Translations under genes and position numbers: made by a program
The notes under the pieces: generated by a model
The model's input: only the letters and a program-made list of their open reading frames with translations
Databases searched by the model: none
Told to the model about the DNA's origin: nothing
Shown here: one piece after another, positions 1 to 10,379 of the stretch
How the letters are laid out: each line of letters starts with the position of its first letter
Position numbering within the stretch: the stretch's first letter is position 1
Source of the DNA: AP-15 sp036404275
GTDB taxonomy: Bacteria > Pseudomonadota > Alphaproteobacteria > ATCC43930 > CGMCC-115725
Direction of reading: 5' to 3'
Assembly: GCA_036404275.1 (NCBI GenBank)
Contig: DASXAM010000132.1
Location: 1-64,000, forward strand
DNA length: 64,000 nt

Positions 1-274
1 CTTGCCCTATCCGGCCGATGCCGAGAACTACGCGCGGTACAAGGACGATGCCGAGGTGGCGCTGTACCAACAAATGCTGCACGAAACCGACCCGGCAAAA
101 GAGCGGGTGCTGATGCGCCGCTTTGAAAAGCATGTGCTCGACGACGAGGCGCACGAGATCTGGGTCTTGTGGTGGCACCGGATCGTGCCTTACCGGTCAT
201 ACATCAAAGGCTGGAAGATCGCACCGACGCATTTCATCAACCAGGATTTGGCGACGATCTGGCTCGATAAGTAA
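1..274 (+). CDS. ABC transporter substrate-binding protein, C-terminal fragment (first of four paralogues)
   Basis: This is the last ~90 residues of a periplasmic peptide/nickel-type binding protein (SBP_bac_5 family); the rest lies before the window. It ends in INQDLATIWLDK and stop TAA. The tail, with its HEIWVLWW, VPYRSY and KGWKI segments, is almost the same as the ends of the three complete binding proteins at 444, 3128 and 4762, so it is clearly a fourth tandem copy. It would capture solute for the ABC importer encoded just downstream. The solute is not predictable from the sequence. Confidence 0.85.
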   Translation, partial: LPYPADAENYARYKDDAEVALYQQMLHETDPAKERVLMRRFEKHVLDDEAHEIWVLWWHRIVPYRSYIKGWKIAPTHFINQDLATIWLDK

Positions 275-308
275 TGCTGTTCGGTCGACTCCAAGCTGAG
301 CTCGTTTT

Positions 309-327
309 GCCCGGACTTGATCCGGGC
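309..327. repeat. Short GC palindrome after the first binding-protein gene
   Basis: GCCCGGA (309-315) and TCCGGGC (321-327) form a 7-bp hairpin around CTTGA, followed ten bases later by a run of T (337-343). It resembles the common alphaproteobacterial intergenic palindromes and could also slow or end transcription between the first two binding-protein genes. Confidence 0.45.
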
Positions 328-443
328 ATCACCCTCTTTTTTTCGCCGCTACCGGAAGACGTGGGTGGCCGGATCGAGGCCGGCCAATACGAAGCCCGGA
401 GCGGGCGGGGGCAACATCCGCAAATTGCTTGAGGGAGAAGAGA

Positions 444-2051
444 GTGCACATCAGGACGGCGGTATTGGCGGCGCTGCTCGGCACGTCCGCTTTTGCAGCG
501 CAGGCGGCAACCAGCGACGAGGAAGCGCCCAAGCGAGGCGGAACTCTGACTTACATGATCCCGGCCGACGCGCCGCCCTCCTTCGATGCGCATCGCGAGG
601 AGACCTACGCGACGATCCACGCGGCGGCACCCTTTTACAGCACCTTGATCCGCGCCGATCCGATGAACCCGGGCAAGACCGACGATCTCGTCTGCGATCT
701 GTGCACGGTCATGCCCAAGCCGACCGATGGCGGCAAGACATATACCTTCAAGGTCCGCGACGGCGTCAAATTCACCGATGGCTCGCCATTGACCGCGGCT
801 GACGTGGCGGCCAGCTGGAATGAGATCATCTTCCCGCCCAAGGGCGTCCTCAGCGCGCGGAAGAGCAATTTCGTCATGGTCGACTCGGTCGCCGCGCCCG
901 ACCCTTCGACTGTCGTGTTCAAGCTTAAATTCGCCACCGATGCGTTTCTGCCGGCGCTCGCCGACCCCTACGCCTGGATCTATGAAAAGAAGATCATCGA
1001 CAAGGATCCACACTGGTACGAGAAGAACATCATGGGCTCGGGCCCCTTCAAGCTCGTTGCCTATGAGACCGGCCAGTCAATCAAGGGCGTGCGCAACCCG
1101 GACTACTTCCGTAAGGGGATGCCCTATCTCGATGGGTTTGTCGGCATCTTCGCCCCCAAGCAGGCGGTCGAGATCGAGGCGATCCGCAGCGGGCGCGCCG
1201 ATATCGAGTTCCGCGGCTTCCCGCCTTCGGCGGTCAATGAGCTGAAAAATGCGCTTGGCGACAAGCTGGCGATCCAGACCAGCGACTGGAACTGCGGTGG
1301 GCTCGTGACCCCGAACCATGCGCGCAAACCGTTCGACGATGTGCGGGTGCGCCGCGCCCTGACCCTGGCGATCGACCGCTGGGGCAGCGCGCCCCAATTG
1401 TCCAAGATCGCCCTCGTGCATACCGTCGGCGGCGTCACCTTCCCCGGCTCGCCGTTGGCCCCGAGCAAAGAGGAATTACAGCAGATCGCCGGCTATTGGC
1501 CCGATATCGAGAAGTCTCGGGCCGAGGCGCGGCGATTGTTAAAGGAGGCCGGGGCCGAGGGTATCAGCTTTGAATTGCTCAACCGCAACAACGACCAGCC
1601 CTACAAATATTATGGCATTTGGGTCGTCGATCAGTGGAGCAAGATCGGCCTACATGTAAAGCAAAAAGTCGTCCCGGTCGGTCCCTGGTTCGAAGCCCAG
1701 CGTAGCGGCAATTTCGATGTCACGGTCGAGGGCAATTGCCAGAACGTGGTCAATCCGCTCGCCGACGTCGGCAAGTACCTGCCGCATTCGGTGTCCAGCT
1801 CCAATTATGGTAATTTCGAGGACGCCAAGGAAGTCGAGATGTACAACCGCCAGCTGCGTGAGCTCGACAAGACGAAGCAGAAGGCGGACCTGCTCCAATT
1901 CGCCAAATACGTGCTCGACGAGCAGGCGCACGAGATCTTTCTTTTATGGTGGCAGCGGGTGGTGCCATACCACTCCTATGTCAAGGGCTGGAAGATCGGC
2001 CCGAGCCATTACGTCAACCAGGATTTGGCGACGGTATGGCTCGACAAATAG
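444..2051 (+). CDS. ABC transporter periplasmic substrate-binding protein (SBP_bac_5), second paralogue
   Basis: A 535-residue exported binding protein of the DppA/OppA class that should deliver peptides or a similar solute to the permeases at 6530 and 7513. GTG 444 is preferred over the in-frame TTG at 429: it follows GGGAGAAG at a normal distance and gives a clean signal peptide (hydrophobic core about residues 5-18, AQA cleavage motif near 20), and both downstream paralogues begin at the matching place. The mature start EEAPKRGGTLTY and the PFDDVRVRRAL and KSRAEARRLLKEAG segments recur in all copies. Cysteines in the CDLC, WNCG and GNCQ motifs are also shared and suggest disulfides. It ends 21 nt before the ATPase gene, so the two are probably co-transcribed. 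Confidence 0.88.
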   Translation: MHIRTAVLAALLGTSAFAAQAATSDEEAPKRGGTLTYMIPADAPPSFDAHREETYATIHAAAPFYSTLIRADPMNPGKTDDLVCDLCTVMPKPTDGGKTYTFKVRDGVKFTDGSPLTAADVAASWNEIIFPPKGVLSARKSNFVMVDSVAAPDPSTVVFKLKFATDAFLPALADPYAWIYEKKIIDKDPHWYEKNIMGSGPFKLVAYETGQSIKGVRNPDYFRKGMPYLDGFVGIFAPKQAVEIEAIRSGRADIEFRGFPPSAVNELKNALGDKLAIQTSDWNCGGLVTPNHARKPFDDVRVRRALTLAIDRWGSAPQLSKIALVHTVGGVTFPGSPLAPSKEELQQIAGYWPDIEKSRAEARRLLKEAGAEGISFELLNRNNDQPYKYYGIWVVDQWSKIGLHVKQKVVPVGPWFEAQRSGNFDVTVEGNCQNVVNPLADVGKYLPHSVSSSNYGNFEDAKEVEMYNRQLRELDKTKQKADLLQFAKYVLDEQAHEIFLLWWQRVVPYHSYVKGWKIGPSHYVNQDLATVWLDK

Positions 2052-2072
2052 CAGGTGCATGAGGGTGCGGGC

Positions 2073-3071
<999 letters not shown>

Positions 3072-3127
3072 AGCCGCGGCGAGAACGCCGCGGCGGTAAC
3101 GAAAAAGTGATCGAACGGGAGGAAGAG

Positions 3128-4732
3128 ATGACGCTCCGATCGGGTGTGGTCGCGGCTGCGGCCGTTGTTCTTGCATTGTCGCCGGCGCTGGCGGGCGAGG
3201 AGGAGGCGCCGAAATATGGCGGCACCTTGACCTATGTGATCCCGGCCGATGCGCCGCCCTCCTTCGACGCGCATCGCGAGACGACCTATGCGACGATCCA
3301 TACGGCAGCACCGTTTTACAGCGTCTTGATCCGGGTCAATCCAAACGACCCGTCTTCCTCGACCGACCTCGTCTGCGATTTGTGTACGGTGATGCCGACG
3401 CCGACCGACGGCGGCAAGACCTACACGTTCAAGATCCGCGAGGGGGTCAAGTTTCACGATGGCTCGCCGCTGACCGCCTCCGACATTGCCGCGAGCTGGA
3501 ACCACATCGTCTTTCCGCCGAAGGATGTGCTGAGCCCGCGGCAAAGCCATTACATGATGGTGGACCGAGTCGAGGCAACCGATCCGGCGACCGTCGTCTT
3601 TCACCTGAAATTTCCGACAAACGCGTTTCTGCCGGCGCTCGCCGACCCCTATTCCTGGATCTACGAAAAGAGCAAGCTCGACCAGAACCCGCGCTGGTAC
3701 GAAAAGAACATCATGGGCTCCGGCCCGTTCAAATTTGTCAGCTATCAGGTGGGGCAGGCGATCAAGGGTGTTAGGAACCCTGACTACTATCACAAGGGGC
3801 TGCCTTATCTCGATGGTTTTATCGGCATCTATGCGCCAAAGCAGGCGGTGCAGCTCGACGCGATTCGCGCCGACCGGGCGGCGATCGAGTTTCGCGGCTA
3901 TCCGCCCTCGGCGGTCGACCAGCTGAAGCAGGCGCTCGACGGCAAGGTCAAGGTGCAGTCGAGCGATTGGAACTGCGGCACGTTTGTTGAAGTCAACCAC
4001 CAGAAAAAGCCGTTTGACGATGTCCGCGTGCGGCGTGCCTTGACGCTCGCCATCGACCGCTGGCATACGGCACCCGAGCTGGCCAAGATCGCGATCGTCC
4101 ACACCGTCGGCGGTATCGTCTTTCCCGGCTCGCCGCTGGCCGCGACCAAGTCCGAGCTGGAGCAGATCCCCGGCTGGTGGCCCGATATCGAAAAGTCTCG
4201 GGCCGAGGCGCGGCGCCTGTTAAAGGAGGCCGGCGCCGAAGGGCTCAGCTTCGAATTGCTCAACCGCAATGTCGACCAGCCCTACAAATACAACGCCACC
4301 TGGGTCATCGACGATTGGAGCAAGATCGGGCTCCATGTGACCCAGCGCGTTGTGCCGACCGGTCCGTGGTTTCAGGCGTTCCGCGAGGGCAATTACCAGG
4401 TCGGAGTCGTCGGCAACTGCCAGAGCATCGTCAACCCGCTGCTCGACGTGCAGCGCTACTTGCCGCCCAACGTCTATGCCGGCAACTACAGCCGGTCCGA
4501 GGACCGGCAGTCGATCGGCATCTACGACAAGATGCTGCGTGAGACCGACGCGACAAAGCAGCGCCAGCTGATGCGCGCCTTCGAAAAGCACGCGATCGGC
4601 GACGAGGTGCACGAGCTGTTCTTGCTATGGTGGTACCGGACTGTGCCGTACCGATCTTATGTGATGGGCTGGAAGATCGGCCCAAGCCATTACCTCAACC
4701 AGGATCTGGCGACGATCTGGCTAAACAAGTAA
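3128..4732 (+). CDS. ABC transporter periplasmic substrate-binding protein (SBP_bac_5), third paralogue
   Basis: A 534-residue binding protein collinear with the copies at 444 and 4762. ATG 3128 follows GGGAGGAAGAG; the signal peptide runs to about ALA-GEEE (residue 22). It keeps the family core (GGTLTY start, SPLAATKSELEQIPG loop, C-terminal NQDLATIWLNK) and the same six-cysteine-region pattern (CDLC, WNCG, GNCQ). It differs from its neighbours mainly in short surface stretches (for example around residues 275-290 and 425-450), which would fit a changed ligand preference, though that is inference. The gene begins 56 nt after the ATPase stop and ends 29 nt before the next copy. Confidence 0.9.
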   Translation: MTLRSGVVAAAAVVLALSPALAGEEEAPKYGGTLTYVIPADAPPSFDAHRETTYATIHTAAPFYSVLIRVNPNDPSSSTDLVCDLCTVMPTPTDGGKTYTFKIREGVKFHDGSPLTASDIAASWNHIVFPPKDVLSPRQSHYMMVDRVEATDPATVVFHLKFPTNAFLPALADPYSWIYEKSKLDQNPRWYEKNIMGSGPFKFVSYQVGQAIKGVRNPDYYHKGLPYLDGFIGIYAPKQAVQLDAIRADRAAIEFRGYPPSAVDQLKQALDGKVKVQSSDWNCGTFVEVNHQKKPFDDVRVRRALTLAIDRWHTAPELAKIAIVHTVGGIVFPGSPLAATKSELEQIPGWWPDIEKSRAEARRLLKEAGAEGLSFELLNRNVDQPYKYNATWVIDDWSKIGLHVTQRVVPTGPWFQAFREGNYQVGVVGNCQSIVNPLLDVQRYLPPNVYAGNYSRSEDRQSIGIYDKMLRETDATKQRQLMRAFEKHAIGDEVHELFLLWWYRTVPYRSYVMGWKIGPSHYLNQDLATIWLNK

Positions 4733-4761
4733 GTTGGCCCAAGGGCAGCGGAGAGGAGAAG

Positions 4762-6384
4762 ATGGTGGAGCTTAGGGCAGGCGTGTTGGCAGCGGGTTTG
4801 GGTACCTTGATGGCACTCGCGGCCGTGCCGGCGGCGGCGGCGCAATCCGAGGAGGAGGCGCCGAAACGCGGCGGCACCTTGACTTATATGATCCCGGCCG
4901 ACGCGCCGCCGTCGCTCGACGGGCATCGCGAAACGACCTATGCGACCGTTCATTCGGGCGCCCCCTTTTACAGCGTGCTGATCCGGATCAACCCGCAAAA
5001 CCCGGCCTCGACGACCGACTTCGTCTGCGATTTGTGCACGGCGATGCCGGAGCCGACCGACGGCGGTAAAACCTATACGTTCAAAATTCGCGATGGGGTC
5101 AAATTTGCCGACGGGTCGCCGCTGACCGCCGCCGACGTCGCCGCGAGCTGGAACGAGATCATCTTTCCGCCGAAGGGGGTGCTGAGCCCGCGCTCGAGCA
5201 ATTTCATCATGGTCGACAAGGTCACCGCCCCGGACCCGACGACCGTTGTCTTCAACCTCAAATTCGCGACGACGGCGTTTCTGCCGGCGCTCGCCGACCC
5301 GTTCGCCTGGATCTACGAAAAGAAGATCCTCGACAAGGATCCCCACTGGTACGAAAAAAATGTCATGGGCTCGGGCCCGTTCAAGTTTGTCGAATACCAG
5401 ACCGGGCAATCGATCAAGGGGGTTCGCAACCCCGATTACTACCACAAAGGGCTGCCCTACCTCGACGGGTTCACGGGGATTTACTCGCCAAAGCAGGCGG
5501 TGCGGGTCGAGGCGATCCGCGCCGACCGCGCAGCGATCGAGTTTCGCGGCTTTCCGCCGGCGGCGCGCGATGAGTTGGTCAAGGCTCTCGACGGCAAGAT
5601 CACGGTGCAGGAAAGCGACTGGAACTGCGGCAGCTTGTTCACCCCCAACAATAAGAAAAAGCCGTTTGACGACGTCCGCGTGCGCCGCGCGCTGACCTTA
5701 GCGATCGATCGCTGGCACGGCGCGCCCGAGCTCGCCAAGATCGCCGATGTGCACACGGTCGGCAGCATCGTCTTTCCGGGTTCGCCGCTGGCGCCGACCA
5801 AGCCCGAGCTCGAAAAGATCGCCGGATTCTGGCCCGACATCGACAAGTCGCGGGCCGAAGCCAGGAAATTGCTGAAGGAGGCGGGGGCCGAGGGTCTCTC
5901 GTTTGAGCTGCTGAACCGCAATGTCGACCAGCCCTACAAATATGTCGCCACCTGGCTGATCGACGAATGGAGCAAGGTCGGGCTGCACGCGACCCAGCGC
6001 GTGGTCCCGACCGGCCCCTGGTTCGAGGCGATGCGCAGCGGCAAGTTCGACACCGTCCTCGAAGCCAATTGCCACAGCGTCGTCAACCCGGCGATGGACG
6101 TGCAAAAGATGCTGCCGGCCTCGGTCGACAGCGAGAACTACGGCGGCTACGAAGACCCCAAGGAGGTCAAGCTTTATGACGCGATGCTGCGCGAGACCGA
6201 CCCGGCAAAGCAGCACGCGCTGATGTACGATTTCGCCAAATATGTGATGGACGACCAGGCGCACGAGATCTGGGTGTTGTGGTGGTACCGGATCGTGCCC
6301 TACCGATCCTATGTGAAGGGCTGGAAGATCAGCCCGAGCCACTATATCAACCAGGATTTGGCGACGATCTGGCTCGACAAGTGA
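4762..6384 (+). CDS. ABC transporter periplasmic substrate-binding protein (SBP_bac_5), fourth paralogue
   Basis: A 540-residue binding protein. ATG 4762 follows GGAGAGGAGAAG and gives a signal peptide ending near AAA-Q (about residue 27). The reading frame is open far upstream into the preceding gene, but that extension overlaps paralogue three and lacks a signal sequence, so it is not used. The product is the closest match to the truncated first copy at the C-terminus (HEIWVLWW). All four genes are intact where visible, with no stop or frameshift, so the duplication appears to be under selection. The 145 nt before the permease gene hold a GC hairpin at 6413-6432. Confidence 0.9.
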   Translation: MVELRAGVLAAGLGTLMALAAVPAAAAQSEEEAPKRGGTLTYMIPADAPPSLDGHRETTYATVHSGAPFYSVLIRINPQNPASTTDFVCDLCTAMPEPTDGGKTYTFKIRDGVKFADGSPLTAADVAASWNEIIFPPKGVLSPRSSNFIMVDKVTAPDPTTVVFNLKFATTAFLPALADPFAWIYEKKILDKDPHWYEKNVMGSGPFKFVEYQTGQSIKGVRNPDYYHKGLPYLDGFTGIYSPKQAVRVEAIRADRAAIEFRGFPPAARDELVKALDGKITVQESDWNCGSLFTPNNKKKPFDDVRVRRALTLAIDRWHGAPELAKIADVHTVGSIVFPGSPLAPTKPELEKIAGFWPDIDKSRAEARKLLKEAGAEGLSFELLNRNVDQPYKYVATWLIDEWSKVGLHATQRVVPTGPWFEAMRSGKFDTVLEANCHSVVNPAMDVQKMLPASVDSENYGGYEDPKEVKLYDAMLRETDPAKQHALMYDFAKYVMDDQAHEIWVLWWYRIVPYRSYVKGWKISPSHYINQDLATIWLDK

Positions 6385-6412
6385 TGTCGGATCGAACGCG
6401 CACCGCGCCGCC

Positions 6413-6432
6413 GTTCCCGCGAATGCGGGAAC
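6413..6432. repeat. Intergenic hairpin GTTCCCGC-GAAT-GCGGGAAC
   Basis: A perfect 8-bp palindrome with a 4-nt loop between the last binding-protein gene and the first permease gene. The same arm appears in the composite element at 52751-52826. In this position it could lower read-through or protect the upstream mRNA, giving more binding protein than permease. Confidence 0.5.
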
Positions 6433-6529
6433 ACAAGGGCCAAACGCCGCTTCGCCGGCTCCGGGCGCCCGCCTTCGCGAGGACGGGACGGGGTCGGCGA
6501 TCGCGGCCTGCAAAGCGGGCTTAATCCCG

Positions 6530-7501
6530 ATGTATCGCTATATCGTCAGCCGCTTCCTCCTCGTCTTCCCGACCCTGTTCGGGGCGGCGGTGCTGGTGTT
6601 TGGCTTGATGCGGCTCATTCCGGGCGACATCTGCGTCGTCCGCCTCGGCGCCGGCGGCGGCACCTTCGACGAATCGGCGGTGCGCGCCTGCCATGCCGAA
6701 ATCGGCCTCGACCAGCCGATCTGGAAGCAGTTCTTCGACTTCGTCTGGGGCTTTCTGCACCTCGATTTCGGCACCTCGATGTGGTCGGGCAAGCCGGTCG
6801 CCTTCGAGATCGCGACCCGGCTGCCGATCTCGCTCGAGATCGCGCTGCTGGCGACGGTCGTGGCGCTCCTGCTGGCGATCCCGCTCGGAACGCTCTCGGC
6901 ATTGAAGCAGAACAGCTGGATCGACCTCGTCGCGCGCACCTTCGCCATTGCCGGGATCGCCACCCCGTCCTTCTGGATCGGCATCCTGTCGATCCTGGCG
7001 GTGTTGACGATCTCGCAGGCGGTGTTCGGCTCGCCCTGGATGCCGCCGATCGATTACGTGCCGATATGGCAGGACCCGGTGCGCAACCTGTCGCTGGCGA
7101 TGTTGCCGGCGATCACGGTCGGCTACCGCTATTCGGCGGTGACGATGCGCATGACCCGCTCGGCGATGCTCGAAGTCCTGCGCGAGGACTATATCCGTAC
7201 CGCCCGGGCCAAGGGGCTGATCGACCGCATCATCATCAATCGCCATGCGCTGAAAAACGCCCTGCTGCCGGTCGTGACTCTGGTCGGAATCGAGTTCGCG
7301 TTTCTGATCGGCGGTTTGGTCGTGACCGAGCAGGTGTTCAATCTGAACGGCATCGGTCGCCTTTTTGTGCTGTCGGTCTCGAACCAGGATTACACCTTGA
7401 CCCAGGCGCTGGTCATGTTGACCGTTGTCGTGTTCGTGCTGACCAACCTCGTCGTCGATCTTCTTTACGCGTGGCTCGATCCGCGCATCCGCTTTGGCTG
7501 A
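6530..7501 (+). CDS. Dipeptide/oligopeptide ABC transporter permease (DppB/GsiC type)
   Basis: Inner-membrane permease of 323 residues. It opens with the typical first segment MYRYIVSRFLLVFPTLFGA and has about six transmembrane helices. The cytoplasmic EAA loop that contacts the ATPase is seen as REDYIRTARAKG followed by ALKNALLP (about residues 220-245). ATG 6530 is 11 bases after an upstream in-frame stop region; no strong ribosome site is visible. It is followed after 11 nt by the second permease. Together with the ATPase at 2073 and the binding proteins it forms one importer. Confidence 0.92.
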   Translation: MYRYIVSRFLLVFPTLFGAAVLVFGLMRLIPGDICVVRLGAGGGTFDESAVRACHAEIGLDQPIWKQFFDFVWGFLHLDFGTSMWSGKPVAFEIATRLPISLEIALLATVVALLLAIPLGTLSALKQNSWIDLVARTFAIAGIATPSFWIGILSILAVLTISQAVFGSPWMPPIDYVPIWQDPVRNLSLAMLPAITVGYRYSAVTMRMTRSAMLEVLREDYIRTARAKGLIDRIIINRHALKNALLPVVTLVGIEFAFLIGGLVVTEQVFNLNGIGRLFVLSVSNQDYTLTQALVMLTVVVFVLTNLVVDLLYAWLDPRIRFG

Positions 7502-7512
7502 GGAGCTTTCCG

Positions 7513-8418
7513 ATGGCCACCACCGACACCGTCCTTGCCCCCTCCGCCGCCGACGAGCTCTTCGAGCTGCGCCGCTCGCTATGGCAGAAAACAGCGAAAT
7601 TTTGCCGGCGCCAGCCATTGGGCGCGATCGGTATGGCGATCGTCTTCATCATGTTCATCGCCGGTCTCGGCGCCGACTGGATCGCGCCTTACAACCCGAC
7701 CGCCAATGATTTTGCCGCGATGACCCAACCGCCGAGCTGGGCGCACTGGCTTGGCACCGATCAGTTCGGCCGCGACCAGCTTTCGCGCATCATCTACGGT
7801 GCCCGCACCGCAATGGTCGTCGGGTTTTCGTCGGCCGTTGTCGGCGGCTTCGCCGGCCTCGTGCTCGGCGTCGGCAGCGCCTATTTCTCGGGCCGCATCG
7901 ACCTCTTCGTGCAGCGTGTGCTCGATATCCTGATGGCGTTTCCGCTGATCATCATGGCGCTCGCCATGGTCGCGATTTTTGGCACCGGCGTGCACAACGT
8001 CATCATCGCGATCACGATCCCGCTAATCCCGCGCTGCGCGCGCGTTGTGCGCTCGAGCGCCTTGGCGATCCGCGAGGTGCCCTACGTCGATGCGGCACGC
8101 GCCTGCGGCTTTAGCCATGCGCGGATCATTCTGCGCCATATGGTGCCGAATGTGATGGCGCCGTTTCTGATCCTGCTGACCGCCTTTGTCGGCCAGGCGA
8201 TCCTCGCCGAAGCCTCGCTCTCCTATCTCGGTCTTGGCGTGCAGGAGCCGGTGCCGGCCTGGGGCCTGATGCTGCAAGGCGGCGCCGAGGAATATGCCGC
8301 AACCGCTCCGTGGATCGCAGTTTTCCCGGGGCTTGCGATCACCTTGACCGTGTTCGGCTTCAGCCTGTTCGGCGACGCGCTGCGCGACGTCCTCGACCCC
8401 AAGCTGCGCGACCGCTGA
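7513..8418 (+). CDS. Dipeptide/oligopeptide ABC transporter permease (DppC type)
   Basis: Second membrane subunit, 301 residues, partner of the permease at 6530. ATG 7513 follows AGGAG with good spacing. The DppC hallmarks are an N-terminal helix ahead of the domain (about residues 38-60), the segment HWLGTDQFGRDQLSRI, and an EAA loop (REVPYVDAARACGFSHARII). The open frame extends far upstream inside the first permease gene; that part is out of frame with the real protein and is ignored. This is the last gene of the transporter unit. Confidence 0.92.
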   Translation: MATTDTVLAPSAADELFELRRSLWQKTAKFCRRQPLGAIGMAIVFIMFIAGLGADWIAPYNPTANDFAAMTQPPSWAHWLGTDQFGRDQLSRIIYGARTAMVVGFSSAVVGGFAGLVLGVGSAYFSGRIDLFVQRVLDILMAFPLIIMALAMVAIFGTGVHNVIIAITIPLIPRCARVVRSSALAIREVPYVDAARACGFSHARIILRHMVPNVMAPFLILLTAFVGQAILAEASLSYLGLGVQEPVPAWGLMLQGGAEEYAATAPWIAVFPGLAITLTVFGFSLFGDALRDVLDPKLRDR

Positions 8419-8713
8419 TTTTGCCTCGCGGCACAAGCCCCGCTCGCCGGTAATCCTCTATCGAGGTGAGGGCGGGGTGGCCCGGCTCGGTCACTCTGTC
8501 GCCCCGATGTGAACCGCAGGTGGTGGAGAACGCGCTTTTTCGTGCGGTTGCCGATATGGCTGTCCCGCCACTCGCCGTGACGTGTCGAATGACCGGGATG
8601 GCGACTAAATCGCCTTACATGGCCGAGCGGTTTTTCGCGGTTTGCAAATTTCATCCGATCGGTGCAAACGATTGCCCAGTGAGAGCCTGCTTCCAAACGC
8701 TCGAAGGCGCCCA
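8419..8713. other. Intergenic region after the transporter
   Basis: About 295 bases without a convincing gene. It begins with GC-rich, partly self-complementary sequence (CCCCGC near 8440 and GGCGGGG near 8473) that may form a weak terminator. No clear sigma-70 or sigma-54 promoter was recognised for the following phosphatase gene. Confidence 0.4.
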
Positions 8714-9379
8714 GTGCCCGAGCTCGTGATTTTCGATTGCGACGGGGTGCTCGTCGATAGCGAGGTGATTTTTGCCCGCGTGCTCGCCGAGTGCCTGACC
8801 GAGGCGGCCTGCCCGGCGAGTGCGGAAGAGGCGCTGTTCCTCGGCTTTGGGCGAAACCGGACCACCTTGACCGAAGCGGTCGAGGCGCGGTTCGGCCGCC
8901 GCTTGCCGGCAGGCTTTTTCGAGGCGATGCGGGCGCGCACCGCTGTGCTGCTCGAGCAGGAGCTCGCAGCGATGCCGGGGGTGGCGGAATTGCTCGGCGC
9001 GTTGCCGCTGCCGCGCTGCGTCGCGTCGAACGGCCATCTCGACCGCGTGCGCGAACGGCTCGCCCTGACCGGGCTTCTGCCCTATTTCGACCCGCATGTG
9101 TTCAGCGCGATCCAGGTCGCCGCCGGCAAGCCCGCGCCCGACCTTTTTCTTTTTGCCGCCCGGCGCCTCGGCGCCGCCGCCGAAGGCTGCCTGGTGGTCG
9201 AAGACAGCCTCGCCGGGGTCGAGGCGGCACGCGCCGCTGGGATGGCGGTCGTCGGCTTTTGCGGCGGGAGCCACTGCCCGAACGACCATGCGCAGGCGCT
9301 GGCCGCTGCCGGCTGCTCGCAGGTGTTCGGGCGGATGGCCGATCTCGCCCGGTTTTTGAGCGGGGCACGATGCGCATAA
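8714..9379 (+). CDS. HAD-superfamily phosphatase (subfamily IA)
   Basis: A 221-residue cytoplasmic phosphatase of the beta-phosphoglucomutase/YieH-like group. Motif I is FDCDGVLVDSE, with nucleophile Asp8 and acid/base Asp10; motif II is the Ser in CVASNGH; motif III Lys lies in AGKPAPD; motif IV is VVEDSLAG. The GTG at 8714 is the only start that gives the normal HAD N-terminus; upstream ATG/TTG codons add unrelated residues. The substrate is likely a small sugar or polyol phosphate but cannot be named. The 3' end overlaps the next gene by 10 nt, so the two are probably translated together. Confidence 0.85.
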   Translation: MPELVIFDCDGVLVDSEVIFARVLAECLTEAACPASAEEALFLGFGRNRTTLTEAVEARFGRRLPAGFFEAMRARTAVLLEQELAAMPGVAELLGALPLPRCVASNGHLDRVRERLALTGLLPYFDPHVFSAIQVAAGKPAPDLFLFAARRLGAAAEGCLVVEDSLAGVEAARAAGMAVVGFCGGSHCPNDHAQALAAAGCSQVFGRMADLARFLSGARCA

Positions 9380-10200
9380 TCCAGATCACCGACACCCATT
9401 TGAGCGCGAATAAAGCGCATTTCGCCGGCAACTGGCCGCCGCTTGCGCGCTGGATCGAGAGCGAGCAGCCCGATCTGGTGATCCACAGCGGCGATGTGAC
9501 GGTCGACGGCGCCGGCCTCGACGACGATATGGCGCACGCGGCCCGCCTGCTGGGCGATTTGCCGGTCCCGGTGCGCGCGATCCCCGGCAACCACGATGTC
9601 GGGGACGCGCTGCACCACCGCCAGCCGATCGACAAGGCGCGGCTGGCGCGTTGGCGTGCCCATTTCGGTCCCGACCGGTGGATCGAGGACATTGCCGGCT
9701 GGCGGCTGATCGGCTTTAACGCGCTGCTTTTCGGCAGCGGTCTTGCCGAGGAGGCGGCGCAGGCGGACTGGATCGAGGCGGTCACCACCGGTGCGGCCGG
9801 ACGCCGGGTCGCGTGGTTTCTGCACAAGCCGCTGTTTCTCGACAGCCCGGAGGAAGGCGACAGCGGATATTGGTCGGTCAAGCCCGAGCCGCGCGCGCGG
9901 CTGATGGCGCTGCTGCGTCGGCACCGGGTCGCGCTCGTCGCCAGTGGCCATTTGCACAAGGCGCGCGACCTCGACCGAGACGGCACGCGTTATCTTTGGG
10001 CGCCGGCATCGAGCTTTCTGGTCGGCGAGATGCAGCCGGCAATGCCCGGCGAAAAGCGGCTCGGCGGCGTCCGCTATGAGCTCGATGCGGACGGACTCGC
10101 AGCCGAAATCGTCGCGGTGCCGGGGCTCGTCGAGCATTGGCTCGACCCGGTGATCCAGGAGGTCTACCCGCGTCGGCCCGAGCCCGCCGCCGGGAGCTGA
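9370..10200 (+). CDS. Metallophosphoesterase (CpdA-like class III phosphodiesterase family)
   Basis: A 276-residue calcineurin-like phosphoesterase with the complete two-metal site: DTH (Asp8, His10), HSGDVT, IPGNHD, a histidine in FLHKPLF and SGHLHK. The family includes cAMP phosphodiesterases and phospholipid-headgroup diesterases. ATG 9370 overlaps the end of the HAD phosphatase gene by 10 nt, which suggests the pair act in one pathway, for example diester cleavage followed by phosphate removal. That pathway idea is inference; no signal peptide is present, so the enzyme is cytoplasmic. Confidence 0.87.
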   Translation: MRIIQITDTHLSANKAHFAGNWPPLARWIESEQPDLVIHSGDVTVDGAGLDDDMAHAARLLGDLPVPVRAIPGNHDVGDALHHRQPIDKARLARWRAHFGPDRWIEDIAGWRLIGFNALLFGSGLAEEAAQADWIEAVTTGAAGRRVAWFLHKPLFLDSPEEGDSGYWSVKPEPRARLMALLRRHRVALVASGHLHKARDLDRDGTRYLWAPASSFLVGEMQPAMPGEKRLGGVRYELDADGLAAEIVAVPGLVEHWLDPVIQEVYPRRPEPAAGS

Positions 10201-10324
10201 TCGCGGCCATTGGCGCCGTAAAATTGCCCAGACTGCTCAGGAATTAGCCAATCCCGTCCGGCGAGCGCCGCGGCAAAAGCTCGGCTTGCCCGGCTTGGCC
10301 TTGCGATCGCGCTGACGCACCCGA

Positions 10325-10339
10325 TGGCACGGGATTTGC
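10325..10339 (+). promoter_or_regulatory. Sigma-54 promoter (-24/-12) of the porin gene
   Basis: TGGCAC-GGGAT-TTGC matches the RpoN consensus TGGCAC-N5-TTGC exactly, 40 nt before the porin ATG. Transcription would start near 10351. An activator binding site should lie further upstream (10200-10300), but I could not pick one out. Confidence 0.72.
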
Positions 10340-10379
10340 CATCGGTTCTTGTCATGCCGAACCTCGAGGCTTGCCCGCA

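Noticed and set aside
4627..4761. N-terminal extension of the fourth binding protein
   Set aside because: It overlaps the preceding paralogue and lacks a signal peptide; ATG 4762 has a strong ribosome site and matches the other copies.
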